Positions 18,235 to 28,640 of a DNA stretch of 53,204 bases are shown here, piece by piece. A model generated the notes under the pieces. That model ran no database searches and was not told the origin of the DNA. It saw only the letters and a program-made list of their open reading frames with translations. Position numbers and translations under genes: made by a program. Origin of the DNA: an uncultured Bacteroides sp. (GTDB taxonomy: Bacteria > Bacteroidota > Bacteroidia > Bacteroidales > Bacteroidaceae); assembly GCA_959606905.1 (NCBI GenBank), contig CAUHML010000017.1, positions 1 through 53,204 of the forward strand, written 5' to 3'. Positions within the stretch are counted from its first letter, which is position 1. Each line of letters opens with the position of its first letter.

Positions 18235-19329
18235 TTATCTCTTAAAAGCATTAAATGAATTGGTGGGTTTGCCACTGTCATCGAACATCCCTTTACTATA
18301 ACCTTTCCAGTTACCGTAACATTGAGGTTCCCAGGTAAATACTCCCAGACATTGGTCTACTTGTTTGGCTTTGGTAACGAAGTCTGTATAGAAGGCTTCC
18401 GCTTCTTCGTAATCCCAACTAATACCGATTTCACACATCATTACCGGAGTATTGTATTTGGCTATTAACGCTTTCATATTGGCGATACAATCATTATTCA
18501 TCGCTTCCCAGTCGTCCGGTGTGTGTGCGTCTTCGGTTGATATGTCTGGATAAAGTGACATACCGATGATGTCCCATTTGGCATTGTTTTCGTGTAAGTA
18601 GCCGAAGATCCTATTGTACAGGCTGGTATTATTTCCTTGGTCAAGATGAACAATAACTTTGGCTTCCGGATAGACTTCTTTTACAGCATCGTAACCCGCT
18701 GTGACAAATGATGCGAAATTAATCCTTCCTTCTTCACTTGTAGTTTGTCCGGTAGGGAACAACATTCCTTGATGTGTTTCGTTACCCACTTGTACCCATT
18801 CCACGTCAATACCTTTCTCTTTCAATGCACTGAGTACATCTTTCGTATGGTCGGCGATAGCTTGCTTCAATTGCTCTACGGAGTAATCTGCCCATGCTTG
18901 GGGTTTAGCTTGCTGTGAAGGATCAGCCCAACGGTCGCTGTAATGAAAGTCAATCATGATACGGTAGCCCAAGTTATGGGCTCTCCATGCTTTGAGCACT
19001 ACATCTCCTTTGTTACACCAACCTCTCACATCATCAGTGTCATTCTCCGGATTTACCCATACACGCAGGCGAATGGCATTCATTCCTAAATCACGCAATA
19101 GGGACATACATTCCTGTTCTTTTTCTTCGGCAGTATAGAACTTATATCCGGAACTTTCCATTTCCGTTAACCAGCTGACATCGGCTCCTCTGGCGAAACC
19201 TGACATATCATAAGTTACTTCTTCCTTTTCCGGGAAGACCGGTGTGTCATTGTCATCGCTGCAAGCGGTGAAAAGGCTTCCGCCAAGTAGGGCGGAAGCT
19301 ATGAATAGAATCTGTTTAAATCGTTTCAT
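18235..19329 (-). CDS. GH53 endo-beta-1,4-galactanase lipoprotein
   Basis: 364 residues. Lipoprotein signal with Cys23 (LLGGSLFTACSDD, acidic residues after Cys as in Bacteroides surface lipoproteins), so probably on the cell surface. Residues about 42-360 are a GH53 TIM barrel: FARGADVSWL at its start, IRLRVWVNP, MIDFHYSDRWADP, acid/base E184 in VQVGNETHQGML and nucleophile E300 in MMCEIGISW. GH53 enzymes cut beta-1,4-galactan, the side chain of rhamnogalacturonan I and type I arabinogalactan, which defines the likely PUL substrate. It lies 13 bases after the SusE-like gene. Confidence 0.96.
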   Translation of the reverse strand: MKRFKQILFIASALLGGSLFTACSDDNDTPVFPEKEEVTYDMSGFARGADVSWLTEMESSGYKFYTAEEKEQECMSLLRDLGMNAIRLRVWVNPENDTDDVRGWCNKGDVVLKAWRAHNLGYRIMIDFHYSDRWADPSQQAKPQAWADYSVEQLKQAIADHTKDVLSALKEKGIDVEWVQVGNETHQGMLFPTGQTTSEEGRINFASFVTAGYDAVKEVYPEAKVIVHLDQGNNTSLYNRIFGYLHENNAKWDIIGMSLYPDISTEDAHTPDDWEAMNNDCIANMKALIAKYNTPVMMCEIGISWDYEEAEAFYTDFVTKAKQVDQCLGVFTWEPQCYGNWKGYSKGMFDDSGKPTNSFNAFKR

Positions 19330-19342
19330 AATGTTCTGTTGA

Positions 19343-21106
19343 TTATTGTTTATCCATAGTAAATGTTAGGGAAGCAATGTCAAGGGTAATTGCATAAGTA
19401 CCGGTTTCAGCAGGAACAATACTTCCGCTTCCATTACTGTCGGTCAAGTATAGTTTTTCTTTATTTCCCTTTAATGCCCAGTTCCATACCAAACCGTTTT
19501 CTGCATTATTAAGCAGGAAGTAGAAACCGTAGTTATTGCCCAGATTATCAATGATAACGGTGGCTTTCCAAACTTTGTTTGTTTCATCGTATGTCATCAA
19601 ATCTTTGTTTAAATCCCAATTGTTAAACTCACCACAGACATTGATTTGGGTTATTTCTGTTGCTCCCCAAGTCATGTCGGCCAGACTGGCTGTGACAATG
19701 AAAGTACGACATTCTTCCTGGTGGAACCAGATATTCTGTCCGCCGTCCGCCAGTTTGTATTCATCGTTGGAGTCGCATCCATACCAGATACCGGCTGTTT
19801 GGTCTACAATCTTAAAATTATCCCAACCATTAGTCATTTGGTAAACACCTTGATAACTTCCGTGATGTTCGCCGCTATTGTCGTAAACAGGGTTTAATGT
19901 AGCTAACCAGCCCTTTCCATCCATGTTTCCTACACCCTGCATTTCCAGATAAGAAGGATAAGTAGGTTCACTACTTCCACCTTCCGTAACGCTAACAGTC
20001 CATTGTTCGGGATTATTAAGGTCAATAACCAGCGTACATTCTCCCGTAGCCGGAACACTTACCGTTATATTTCCGGCTGTTGCAGTCTCACCTGTACTGA
20101 ATGTCAGTTGTCCGGCAGTTCCACCGAAAGCAAATGGGGTATCTTTGGCTTTTGTATCGTCAATGGCATTATCGGAACCGCTGACACTGGTATTGTTGTA
20201 AAACTTACCTGTTCCTTGAAGTTGAATGTTGATATTCGTACCTTCCGTACCCGTAAATACACCTTTCCATTGGTTATCTGTACGGCTGTATTGCATATTG
20301 ATACCTTCTATGCCGCTTACATTCAGTTCGGGTATCAGTAAGGCGTTCCATTGTTTCTGAGCGGTATTTACATTCACGAAATAACATCCCGACTGACCGG
20401 GGAACCACATATCCCATGTTCCTTCCGCTGCGTCTGTTGTCAACAAGAATGGAGTTCCTACTCCACCGGATTGGGCTGTATGCCAGGTTGTTCCGTCTGC
20501 TTCCTGTACGTAAATGCCTTCCCAAGCCGCTGCCCCGAAGAATCCGCTATATTGTCCGTCAGCATTTGCCGAATAGAAATCCTGACCGGAATCTTGACCG
20601 CTACCCTTGTTGATAATGCTGGCGTAATGCATATCAATAGGATAAGGAGTCACTGTGACTGCCACTGTATTGCTATATACAGGAGCGATGTTGCTGCCAT
20701 TGCTTCCTGCCAGTCGGAAATAAAGAGGAGCGGCTTCTTCAGCCGGTGCATTTAGTTTGTAAGCAATGATGTTCAGAGCGGCGACTGTATAACTTTTGGA
20801 TACTCCGTTTTCCGTAGATTCGATAATGCTGCCTGAAAAATCTTCAGACCGGGATACTTGTACGGTAGTTTGAATGCCGCTGGTCGCTTGATATCTCGGG
20901 TCGCTGATTTGCAATGTCTGGTCGCTCCAGGCAAGGGATAATGCGTAAAGCTTGGCAGTAGCTTCCGTCAGTACAACGGCATTGGTAGAAGCGATTAAGT
21001 CACTCTCCACCGGGCTGGAGAGATAGAATTTCTCTCCGTCTTTCTCACACGCTCCTAATAAAAGGAGTGCGGAGAGTAAAGCCAACAGGGTATTTATTTT
21101 TTTCAT
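19343..21106 (-). CDS. SusE/SusF-like surface glycan-binding lipoprotein
   Basis: 587 residues. Lipoprotein signal with Cys20 (ALLLLGACEKDGEKF). An N-terminal SusE-type Ig domain (about 25-155; AATNAVVLTEATA-like strand pattern, ISDPRYQATSG, PLYFRLAGSNGSN) is followed by tandem beta-sandwich modules of starch-binding/DUF5116 type at about 165-270, 275-370, 385-480 and 485-585. The last reads INVCGEFNNWDLNKDLMTYD, with aromatic residues typical of glycan-binding platforms. Expected role: holds galactan at the cell surface for SusC/SusD uptake. It is third after SusC and SusD, with 23 and 13 base gaps. Confidence 0.85.
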   Translation of the reverse strand: MKKINTLLALLSALLLLGACEKDGEKFYLSSPVESDLIASTNAVVLTEATAKLYALSLAWSDQTLQISDPRYQATSGIQTTVQVSRSEDFSGSIIESTENGVSKSYTVAALNIIAYKLNAPAEEAAPLYFRLAGSNGSNIAPVYSNTVAVTVTPYPIDMHYASIINKGSGQDSGQDFYSANADGQYSGFFGAAAWEGIYVQEADGTTWHTAQSGGVGTPFLLTTDAAEGTWDMWFPGQSGCYFVNVNTAQKQWNALLIPELNVSGIEGINMQYSRTDNQWKGVFTGTEGTNINIQLQGTGKFYNNTSVSGSDNAIDDTKAKDTPFAFGGTAGQLTFSTGETATAGNITVSVPATGECTLVIDLNNPEQWTVSVTEGGSSEPTYPSYLEMQGVGNMDGKGWLATLNPVYDNSGEHHGSYQGVYQMTNGWDNFKIVDQTAGIWYGCDSNDEYKLADGGQNIWFHQEECRTFIVTASLADMTWGATEITQINVCGEFNNWDLNKDLMTYDETNKVWKATVIIDNLGNNYGFYFLLNNAENGLVWNWALKGNKEKLYLTDSNGSGSIVPAETGTYAITLDIASLTFTMDKQ

Positions 21107-21129
21107 ATTGTTGTATCGAATAAGCGTGA

Positions 21130-22707
21130 TTAATAGTTTTCATTGTATAGGTTCGGGTTGGCGGTTAACTCGGTAGTCGGTATCGGGTAAATATTGTACC
21201 GGCTGTTTACCGCTGTTCCTTCTTTTACTCCGCCTTTCCATTGCCATAAGTAACCATTGGTAGTGAATACTCCGTAGCGGATTAAATCGGTACGGCGATG
21301 TCCTTCCCAATAAAGTTCGCGGGCGCGTTCGTCCAAAATAAACGATAGATTGATTTGGCTTGCGTTTTTATTATTGCTGTCGTCACCGTATGCTCTTTCT
21401 TGGATTTGGTTGATATAACCGACAACTTCCGTTGCTGTTGTTCCGCTTCCACCTCGTACAAAGGCTTCTGCTATCATCAGATATACATCTGCCAGGCGGA
21501 ACAAAGGATAATCCGTGTTTACGCCACCGTCTGCGGTATTGGAAGCTGTTTCTCCTGCATCCGTCAGGTTCGTCCATTTCTCTACAAAGTAACCGTTACT
21601 TTGGTCGTCAATCTTATCCAGGTTCAGTGTTTGCCCATCAGTGAAAAACATGGCCCGTTTATCTTCTTCTCCGGTAAACAGGGAGGGGATTTCTCCGCGT
21701 ACACGGAACATACCCCAACCGCTTTTCACTCCGTAATCTTCCGGCTTCTGCAAATCCGAAGTATTACTAACCGCACCACAGACAATATAAGTGGAAGAGC
21801 CCCACGAAACGGTATGCGTAGCGTCTACCGGCAAAGTGAAGATGATTTCGTTAGCAGTACGTTTATCGTTATCAGCGTTGAATAACTTGCTGTAATCATC
21901 TTCCAATGAATACCCTTGCTTGATAACCTCTTTACAAGCACTGATACATTCGGTATATTTCGGTGTATTGATGTAAACTTCCGCGTTCAGATACAGCTTG
22001 GCCAATAAGGTATAAGCAGCTCCCCGGGAAGCCCGTCCGTAAGGACAGTTGGCTCTGTCGAGCATATCGCTTGTGATACTTGTCAGTTCCGATTCAATAT
22101 AGCTGAAAACTTGTGCAGCCGTGTAGCGTGGTGGCAGATAGCCGACAGTCGGGTCGTTCTCTGTTACAAACGGGATGTTGCGGAACAAATCCATTGCATG
22201 ATAATAGAACAAGGCACGCATGAAACGGGCTTCGGCACGGTAATGGCGAATTTCAGTCTGTTCCTGTTCCGTAAACCGGGCAATGCTCTCATCCGTAGCA
22301 TTACGAAGAAATTCGTTACATAATGCAATGTTGTAATAAATACGATAGTACATATCCGATACCCAAGGGTCATTGGCGTCCCAGCTCAAGTAAGTCAGAC
22401 CGGTAACGTTATCACCCGACAGCCAGGTAGAAGCTACTTCATCTGTTCCACATTCTTGTAGATTGAAGAAGCAACGCATATAATCCTGACCGCTGTTACT
22501 GCTCAAATCCGGATCACCGCCCTTTTCCTGACCGGTGGTTACCATAGCAGCGTATATTTTCCCTAAAACGGCCTTATAGTTATCGGCACTTGTGTAGATC
22601 GTGGAAGATGTTTCGTCTTCATGCGGATATTGGTCCAAATCGCCTATACAGGAACTCAACAGCAATGCGCTGCAAAAATAGAAAGCTGTATATAATATCT
22701 TTTTCAT
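21130..22707 (-). CDS. susD: SusD/RagB-like outer membrane lipoprotein
   Basis: 525 residues. Lipoprotein signal with Cys20 (CSALLLSSCIGDLDQYP), then the all-helical SusD fold with TPR-like helices. Landmarks are the N-terminal DQYPHEDETSS region, YNIALCNEFLRNA, RHYRAEARFMRALFYYHAMD, and the conserved C-terminal stretch LDERARELYWEGHRRTDLIR. SusD proteins form a lid over the SusC transporter and bind the glycan. It is 23 bases downstream of SusC. The gene symbol indicates the family, not the starch locus. Confidence 0.95.
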   Translation of the reverse strand: MKKILYTAFYFCSALLLSSCIGDLDQYPHEDETSSTIYTSADNYKAVLGKIYAAMVTTGQEKGGDPDLSSNSGQDYMRCFFNLQECGTDEVASTWLSGDNVTGLTYLSWDANDPWVSDMYYRIYYNIALCNEFLRNATDESIARFTEQEQTEIRHYRAEARFMRALFYYHAMDLFRNIPFVTENDPTVGYLPPRYTAAQVFSYIESELTSITSDMLDRANCPYGRASRGAAYTLLAKLYLNAEVYINTPKYTECISACKEVIKQGYSLEDDYSKLFNADNDKRTANEIIFTLPVDATHTVSWGSSTYIVCGAVSNTSDLQKPEDYGVKSGWGMFRVRGEIPSLFTGEEDKRAMFFTDGQTLNLDKIDDQSNGYFVEKWTNLTDAGETASNTADGGVNTDYPLFRLADVYLMIAEAFVRGGSGTTATEVVGYINQIQERAYGDDSNNKNASQINLSFILDERARELYWEGHRRTDLIRYGVFTTNGYLWQWKGGVKEGTAVNSRYNIYPIPTTELTANPNLYNENY

Positions 22708-22730
22708 GATTCGCTTGTTTTTAAAAGTAA

Positions 22731-25706
22731 TTAGAAGTTGAAACCTACGTTAAGTGAGAATGTACGTGGGCGGGGGTAGAAGGAATTATCCACTCCGTTG
22801 GGGACTTCCGGGTCTACACCACTGTATTTCGTGATACAGAATACATTCTGAACCATTGCACTGACATTCAAGCTGCATCCTTTACAAATCTGCCCGAAGT
22901 TATAGTTCAATGACAGATTATCCATTTTCAGGAAAGAAGCATTCTCCACATAGTAATCGGACAAGTATTGGCGGGACTTGAAGCCGGTTTTCAGATAACT
23001 ACGCGACAGGTTGTTCAACTGATAAGAGTTGTAGCTCACTGTTTCCCAGGCTCCGGCATTCATAGCCATAGCATTGTAAACATAGTTACCGATATTGGCA
23101 CGCAGGCTGGTGCTCAACGTCCATTTCTTCCAGCGTAGGGAAGTGCTGAAACCGAGGATATAGTCAGGAGCGGGAGAGTGGTAACGGTATAAATCTTCCG
23201 TATTGATTTCTCCGTCTCCGTTAAGGTCTACATAAGCGCCTTCTACGGGCTTCCCGGTTTTTTCGTCATAGAGCTGGTGATAGACGTAGAACATATAGGG
23301 GGCATATCCTTCGGTCAACGTCTGTACCTGATAGCTGTCAATATAAGGGCCGACCGAAGTATTAGTTGCGGCAGCACCGGCTACGAGAGACAGGTTCTTT
23401 ACTTTCATCTTTTGCCATGTCATATTGAAACTGATATCCCAGTTCCAGTCTTTAGTTTGAACAGGGGTTGCGTTTATGCTGAATTCGATACCCTGACTGT
23501 CTACATTTCCTACGTTTGTAGTGATATTACGATCGAAGGTCGTCCCGGCTGCGGCGGGAACCGTGGCAATCAAGTCCTTTGTTTGGCGGGTGTAGTAGTC
23601 GAAGCTACCTGTAATGCGGTCTTTCAGGAAGCCGAAGTCGAATCCGACGTTCCAGGAAGTAGTTGTTTCCCATTTCAAATCGGGCACATAGGAACTGGGA
23701 CGGTAGGTATGAATGTATCCGTTACCCATGCTGGCTTCCGCACCGTTTTGGCTTTGAGTGTAAATAGGCAGGTAATTATAATTGCCGATACCGTCCTGCT
23801 GTCCGGTCACACCATAGCTGGCACGGAGCTTCAAGTTACTCAATACTTTATTGTCTTTCAGGAAAGATTCTTCTGTCACTCTCCAGCCTAAAGCTACCGA
23901 AGGGAAAGTACCCCAACGTACATTTTTGGCGAAACGGGAAGTGGCGTCCCGGCGGATAGTCGTAGTCAGCATATAGCGTGAATCGAAAGAATAATTCAGA
24001 CGGCCGTAGTAGGAGAGCAACACGTGGCGCTCATCTTTCGCTTTGGATGTCTTTTGTATCTCTCCCAACGTGTTCATTTCGCTATAAAGCGGTGTAGTCG
24101 ATTTCCAGTACTGATAGTCGTAACCGGCTGTCACGTCAAAGCTACTCTTGATAGATTCGACGAGCTTGTTGTAATTGGCATATAAGGTAAGCAGACGGTT
24201 CTCCTTCTTTTCGGGGCCGTAGCTGTAATCCAGACCGGAAGTATTGTAGTTCTGTGCCGCTTCTGCCGGAACATATACGCTACCTTTACCTTGTGCGTAG
24301 TCATAGCCCAGTGTAGCGTGCAGTTTCAGATCGGGGAAGAAGTGAACACGGTAATCCGCATCGACATTTCCGATAAAACGCCTTACGTTACTTTGAGAAT
24401 CATTCATCTTGATAAGTCCTACGGGATTCATTACGGCGCCGTTGACAGGGGCGCCTGTGTTGTCTGTCGCTTCCGTGTATCCGCCGAAGGTATTCAGTCC
24501 TGAATAAACGGGAATGGTCGGGTTCATGGTAGCGGCTGCCCAGATAGCGTCTGTATTGCCGAATGTATTGTTGTTGATAGAACCCTTGGCGTTAATATTC
24601 AGCTTCAGGTGGTCTTTGAAGAAAGAGGGAGTCAGCATAATGCTTCCCGTATAGCGTTCCGCATTATCAGTGCGTAGCAGACCGCTTTGGTTATAATAAC
24701 CTACCGACACACGGAACGGCCAGTTCTTGGCAATCTTTCCGGAGACGCTCAGATTATTATCCGTACCGAAAGCATTCTGATAGATCTCATCGTTCCAGTT
24801 CGTGCGGGCTGTTCCCAACAGAGCTTGCTGGGCAGAAGTTCCTTGTGTCCGAATCGTGTTGACAAATTGGTCGTAGCTTAACATATCCGCCAGTTTGGTG
24901 CGTGTCTGAATGGAGTTGGTAGTGCTGAATGTGATTTGCAGTTTGTCCGAAGTCCCTTTCTTGGTAGTGATAAGGATTACCCCGTTGGATGCACGCGAAC
25001 CGTAGATAGCGGTGGAAGAAGCATCTTTCAGAATGGTCATACTTTCAATGTCGTTCGGGTTGATGAGGCTCAGAAAGTTTCCGTCGTTCCCGCTGATACC
25101 ACCCTGTTCCAAAGGAACACCGTCCAAAACAATCAACGGGTCGTTGCTGGCATTCAGTGAGGCACCGCCACGCACACGGATGGTACTTCCCGCCGTAGGC
25201 GAACCACTATTGGACATAATCTGCACGCCGGAGATTTTTCCGTTAATCAGTTGCTCGGGAGAGCTGACCAGTCCCATATTGAAGTCTTTGCTGCTGACGT
25301 TTGTTACCGAACCGGTCAGGTCGCTTTTTCGTTGCGTTCCATATCCGATAACAACTACATCACTCAATACCTGTGAATCACTTTTCATCTGTACGTTCAG
25401 TACAGAGCCGCTTGTAGGAAGGGCAACTATTTTAGTCTCATATCCCACATAAGAGAATTGCAACTCTTTGTTGCCCTGCGGTACGTTCAATGTGTAGTTA
25501 CCGTCAAAGTCGGTAACCGTACCGGTAGAAGTGCCCACGATGAGGATACTTACTCCGATCATCGGTTCTTTGTTCTCATCAATCACTTGTCCGGTGATTT
25601 TCTTGCCGCCCTGTTGGGCAAAGGCAGGAATGATACCTCCTAAAAAGGCTGTACACAATATAAGGAGTACAGTCAGTTGGCGTAGATTTAAGATATTCCT
25701 GTTCAT
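22731..25706 (-). CDS. susC: SusC/RagA TonB-dependent outer membrane transporter
   Basis: 991 residues. Signal peptide (LLILCTAFLGGIIPAFAQ), a carboxypeptidase-regulatory-like domain (about 36-115; GVSILIVGTSTGTVTDFDGN), a TonB box/plug region (QVLSDVVVIGYGTQRKSDLT then TIRVRGGASLNASNDPLIVL, about 110-250), then a 22-strand barrel ending in aromatic residues (SLNVGFNF). It imports galacto-oligosaccharides with the adjacent SusD, energised by TonB-ExbBD. It lies 69 bases after the clan GH-A enzyme gene, so transcription probably reads through from the promoter near 28414. The symbol indicates the family. Confidence 0.96.
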   Translation of the reverse strand: MNRNILNLRQLTVLLILCTAFLGGIIPAFAQQGGKKITGQVIDENKEPMIGVSILIVGTSTGTVTDFDGNYTLNVPQGNKELQFSYVGYETKIVALPTSGSVLNVQMKSDSQVLSDVVVIGYGTQRKSDLTGSVTNVSSKDFNMGLVSSPEQLINGKISGVQIMSNSGSPTAGSTIRVRGGASLNASNDPLIVLDGVPLEQGGISGNDGNFLSLINPNDIESMTILKDASSTAIYGSRASNGVILITTKKGTSDKLQITFSTTNSIQTRTKLADMLSYDQFVNTIRTQGTSAQQALLGTARTNWNDEIYQNAFGTDNNLSVSGKIAKNWPFRVSVGYYNQSGLLRTDNAERYTGSIMLTPSFFKDHLKLNINAKGSINNNTFGNTDAIWAAATMNPTIPVYSGLNTFGGYTEATDNTGAPVNGAVMNPVGLIKMNDSQSNVRRFIGNVDADYRVHFFPDLKLHATLGYDYAQGKGSVYVPAEAAQNYNTSGLDYSYGPEKKENRLLTLYANYNKLVESIKSSFDVTAGYDYQYWKSTTPLYSEMNTLGEIQKTSKAKDERHVLLSYYGRLNYSFDSRYMLTTTIRRDATSRFAKNVRWGTFPSVALGWRVTEESFLKDNKVLSNLKLRASYGVTGQQDGIGNYNYLPIYTQSQNGAEASMGNGYIHTYRPSSYVPDLKWETTTSWNVGFDFGFLKDRITGSFDYYTRQTKDLIATVPAAAGTTFDRNITTNVGNVDSQGIEFSINATPVQTKDWNWDISFNMTWQKMKVKNLSLVAGAAATNTSVGPYIDSYQVQTLTEGYAPYMFYVYHQLYDEKTGKPVEGAYVDLNGDGEINTEDLYRYHSPAPDYILGFSTSLRWKKWTLSTSLRANIGNYVYNAMAMNAGAWETVSYNSYQLNNLSRSYLKTGFKSRQYLSDYYVENASFLKMDNLSLNYNFGQICKGCSLNVSAMVQNVFCITKYSGVDPEVPNGVDNSFYPRPRTFSLNVGFNF

Positions 25707-25775
25707 AATTAATGTGTTATTGATAATAGATTTATTGTATTATTATTGTTTGGGACGCTGGGTGAACATATCCGG

Positions 25776-28382
25776 CTATTCCAGCCACACGTCTCCAAGT
25801 TCAATCTCTACGGTTGGTTTGCCGGTTCCAGGCATTGACAGTTCCAGTTTCTCTATCTTCTCCGGTCGGAAAGGAATTACCGTCTCCGGGTGGAAATACT
25901 GTTTCAGGAATGTCGGATAAGCTATGGGCAACAATGCGGTATCCGTTAGACGCAGTTCTTTCAGAGGAATCCGTACAATGCCTTCTGCTGACGGAGCAGG
26001 GCAGAGACTTTTGTAGGTATATCCGTCCGAAGTGACAAAACCTGCGCTGAGTCCTTGCGGAAGAGGTTTGTTTCTATTTACACGAATACAGAGCGTAGTG
26101 CAACTTTTCACTTTATCTTTTCTTCCTTCGATTTCATCTTTTACGAATGCGCGGAGGAAGTGTTGCGGATTCTTTCCTTTCGGTGTGAAACAGAACCGGA
26201 GCAACGGCTTCTCAATCGGAGAAGAATCAAGTAAGGTACGTTGCAGGTCGTTCCATTCAGGAAGTGTATATGCTTCTATCCGGCTATCTGTATCCGTTAC
26301 TTTCAGTAGTTGTATCGCACTACCAGAAGCGACAACACGTGTAGTCCAGTAGAAATCGGAAGTATAGTTCCAGTCCAATGGACTTCCTTGGATTCCCGAG
26401 GAACTTCCGGTGACGGAATTTCCGGCGGGATAAGTATGGGTGCTGTCGCCCCGGCAGACGATGATGTTATACTTGAAACAATCTTCCTTTATATCTGCAG
26501 CGGGCAGGATAGCCTGATATGTATAGCCGCTTGTACGTTTCATCTTTATGTACGGGTTATGCTCGTTCCAAAAAGACACCTTATCCGTGTATATAATGAC
26601 AGAATCCGGAAAAACGCTTCCTGCTACTTGCGCATTAATAATCAATGCTTTGCCTGCTTCGGCAATGCTTGCTGGAGTATGAGTGACCTTATAATCCATA
26701 GTACGGGGAGTGGGAGCTACAAACTCTCCGATACGAATCGAATTCCAACGTGAATCAGCTTTCCAGTTCTGTTGCGGGGTACAACCGTTTCGTTTCAACA
26801 GGTAAACCCCCGGACGAATGTCGCAAATCACTCCATTCGTCACTGTTTCTTCTTTCCAGTCGTTCTTCTTGTCGAGAGCTGTGAGAGTAAACGCTTTGCC
26901 CAAATCCGGAATTCGTAATGCCATATCCCAAGTACCGTAGATAATGCTGACTACTTCTTTTTTGAGTGACGGCTTGGCAAAAGGGTCATTGACTACTACC
27001 GCATCCGGCATTACTTCGAGTCGCCATATTCCTGATTCAAGGCAATCAATGAAATAAGCTCCCGTACCTTCATAGTCCACTATCGGCGAGCTTCCGCATC
27101 CGGCGATTGAAACCAGCTTTGATGCATCTTTGGGTGGTGTATTTGTCTGATTGGAGTAATAAAACTTCTCTCCATTATTCAACTCGCTTAAATCTTCCGC
27201 ATAGCTGACGCGAAAGCCATTACCGAATATGGTATCCTGAGGATAACTCCCATACGATTCTCCTCTTTTCAAACTCCGTGCAGCTTCGGCGGCAATTTTC
27301 ATGCTGATAGCCTTATTCGGAGTATAGGCAAGATTCAGAAAATGAGTCTGATACTCCGTATTGGCGAACGCAAGGTCTATCGGGTCATAAGCAAATTGCG
27401 TAATCCATTGGAAACCGGCCGTGCGGAAAGTCCTTACCATGGCCGGATACATATAAGAGTACATAATATCCGCCGGATCGAATTCATAAATCATCCGTGC
27501 TTTCTTATTGAATTCTTTCACTTTTCCGGCGAAAGGAATGTCATAACGGTCTACGTAAGGAAGGAAATTCCCTTGTTGTGTTTGTCCGGATACGAGCCCG
27601 ATAGGATACCATTGATAGGTAGTTCCCTGAACAGACGTTTCATAATAGGCTTCTGCCACATATCCGTTGTGACTTACATTATAAAATACTGGTTTACGGT
27701 TTCCCGCCTTGCTCATTGATTTCAGCATACGGTTGATGTAGGCTTTTACTTCTTCTTTCGTACCGGAATGGCAGGGTTCGTTATTGATCTCAAAACCTAC
27801 GATAGAAGGATCGTCTTTATAAGCCAGTCCTGTATAAGGATTAGTATGTTTCACCAAGTCGCGAAGATAAGTTTCCTGTGCGGCAATCGCTTCCGGATTA
27901 GAATGCATATCGCATTTATCATATTTATAAGAGAAACCGCCGGTTTGTATATTCCGTTCGGGGTATCCGTTTCCGAAGTTAGTCTGTGCGGTGATGACAA
28001 TATGGATATTGCGCTCCTTAAGTTTGGCAATTAGATAATCCATGAGGTCAATATGCTCGTTTTCAAGGAGATTACCTTGCCCGTCGGTCAACTCCACGTC
28101 CCATAGATGAATACGGTAAGCATTCAGTCCCAAGCGGGAGAGATGATATACATCTTTATCTATGGCAGCTTTGCGGTCGAGTCCCAAATAGCCGAGTGCG
28201 CGGTAGGCATGGGCAAAAGGCAGGGTGTAGTTTACTCCGAAGAAAGAGGCCTCTTCGTGGGTGTCGCTCCAGCGCATCACTCCGTTTCCATCTATATATA
28301 TTATAGGTGTAGTTACTTTCCCCTGCATACCGGTGAAGGTAAACAACAGACAAATAAAGGTAAGAATAAACTGTCTTTTCAT
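25776..28382 (-). CDS. Large secreted clan GH-A (GH5-like) glycoside hydrolase, first gene of the PUL operon
   Basis: 868 residues with a signal peptide (ILTFICLLFTFTGMQGK). Residues about 25-370 form a TIM barrel of cellulase-like type: FFGVNYTLPFAHAYRAL, GLNAYRIHLWDVEL, acid/base E202 in GFEINNEPCHSG and nucleophile E300 in RMIYEFDPAD. The remaining 500 residues are beta-rich, with Ig-like and carbohydrate-binding-like modules (NPYIKMKRTSGYTYQAILPA near 620; a last module ending VEIELGDVWLE). The exact GH family is not clear to me; its place before SusC argues for action on galactan or its decorations. The gene is read from a -7 element at 28414-28421. Confidence 0.82.
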   Translation of the reverse strand: MKRQFILTFICLLFTFTGMQGKVTTPIIYIDGNGVMRWSDTHEEASFFGVNYTLPFAHAYRALGYLGLDRKAAIDKDVYHLSRLGLNAYRIHLWDVELTDGQGNLLENEHIDLMDYLIAKLKERNIHIVITAQTNFGNGYPERNIQTGGFSYKYDKCDMHSNPEAIAAQETYLRDLVKHTNPYTGLAYKDDPSIVGFEINNEPCHSGTKEEVKAYINRMLKSMSKAGNRKPVFYNVSHNGYVAEAYYETSVQGTTYQWYPIGLVSGQTQQGNFLPYVDRYDIPFAGKVKEFNKKARMIYEFDPADIMYSYMYPAMVRTFRTAGFQWITQFAYDPIDLAFANTEYQTHFLNLAYTPNKAISMKIAAEAARSLKRGESYGSYPQDTIFGNGFRVSYAEDLSELNNGEKFYYSNQTNTPPKDASKLVSIAGCGSSPIVDYEGTGAYFIDCLESGIWRLEVMPDAVVVNDPFAKPSLKKEVVSIIYGTWDMALRIPDLGKAFTLTALDKKNDWKEETVTNGVICDIRPGVYLLKRNGCTPQQNWKADSRWNSIRIGEFVAPTPRTMDYKVTHTPASIAEAGKALIINAQVAGSVFPDSVIIYTDKVSFWNEHNPYIKMKRTSGYTYQAILPAADIKEDCFKYNIIVCRGDSTHTYPAGNSVTGSSSGIQGSPLDWNYTSDFYWTTRVVASGSAIQLLKVTDTDSRIEAYTLPEWNDLQRTLLDSSPIEKPLLRFCFTPKGKNPQHFLRAFVKDEIEGRKDKVKSCTTLCIRVNRNKPLPQGLSAGFVTSDGYTYKSLCPAPSAEGIVRIPLKELRLTDTALLPIAYPTFLKQYFHPETVIPFRPEKIEKLELSMPGTGKPTVEIELGDVWLE

Positions 28383-28413
28383 GCTATCAAATTTGGCGGG
28401 TTATTTATACCGG

Positions 28414-28421
28414 CAAAGATA
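28414..28421 (-). promoter_or_regulatory. Predicted promoter -7 element of the galactan PUL operon
   Basis: The minus strand reads TATCTTTG followed by CC, matching TAnnTTTG, 32 bases before the ATG at 28382. The -33 position holds TTTC rather than TTTG, as might be expected for an activator-dependent promoter. Confidence 0.55.
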
Positions 28422-28640
28422 AGATAGGTGCTGATTTGATGAAAGCACAGATTGGACATATAAGGATAAAAATAGGACGAAAGGTGCTTTTCAGCCGCGA
28501 TTAGGCCATAATTAGTTCCAATATGTGCTTTTATGAGGTTCGTCTATTTCACCTCTTGCACAGAATAACCGTAGGATATGAACAGGTTGCTACCGTTCTT
28601 CCATGCAATCTACTTATAGATAAATTTCTTTCCCTCCTTT

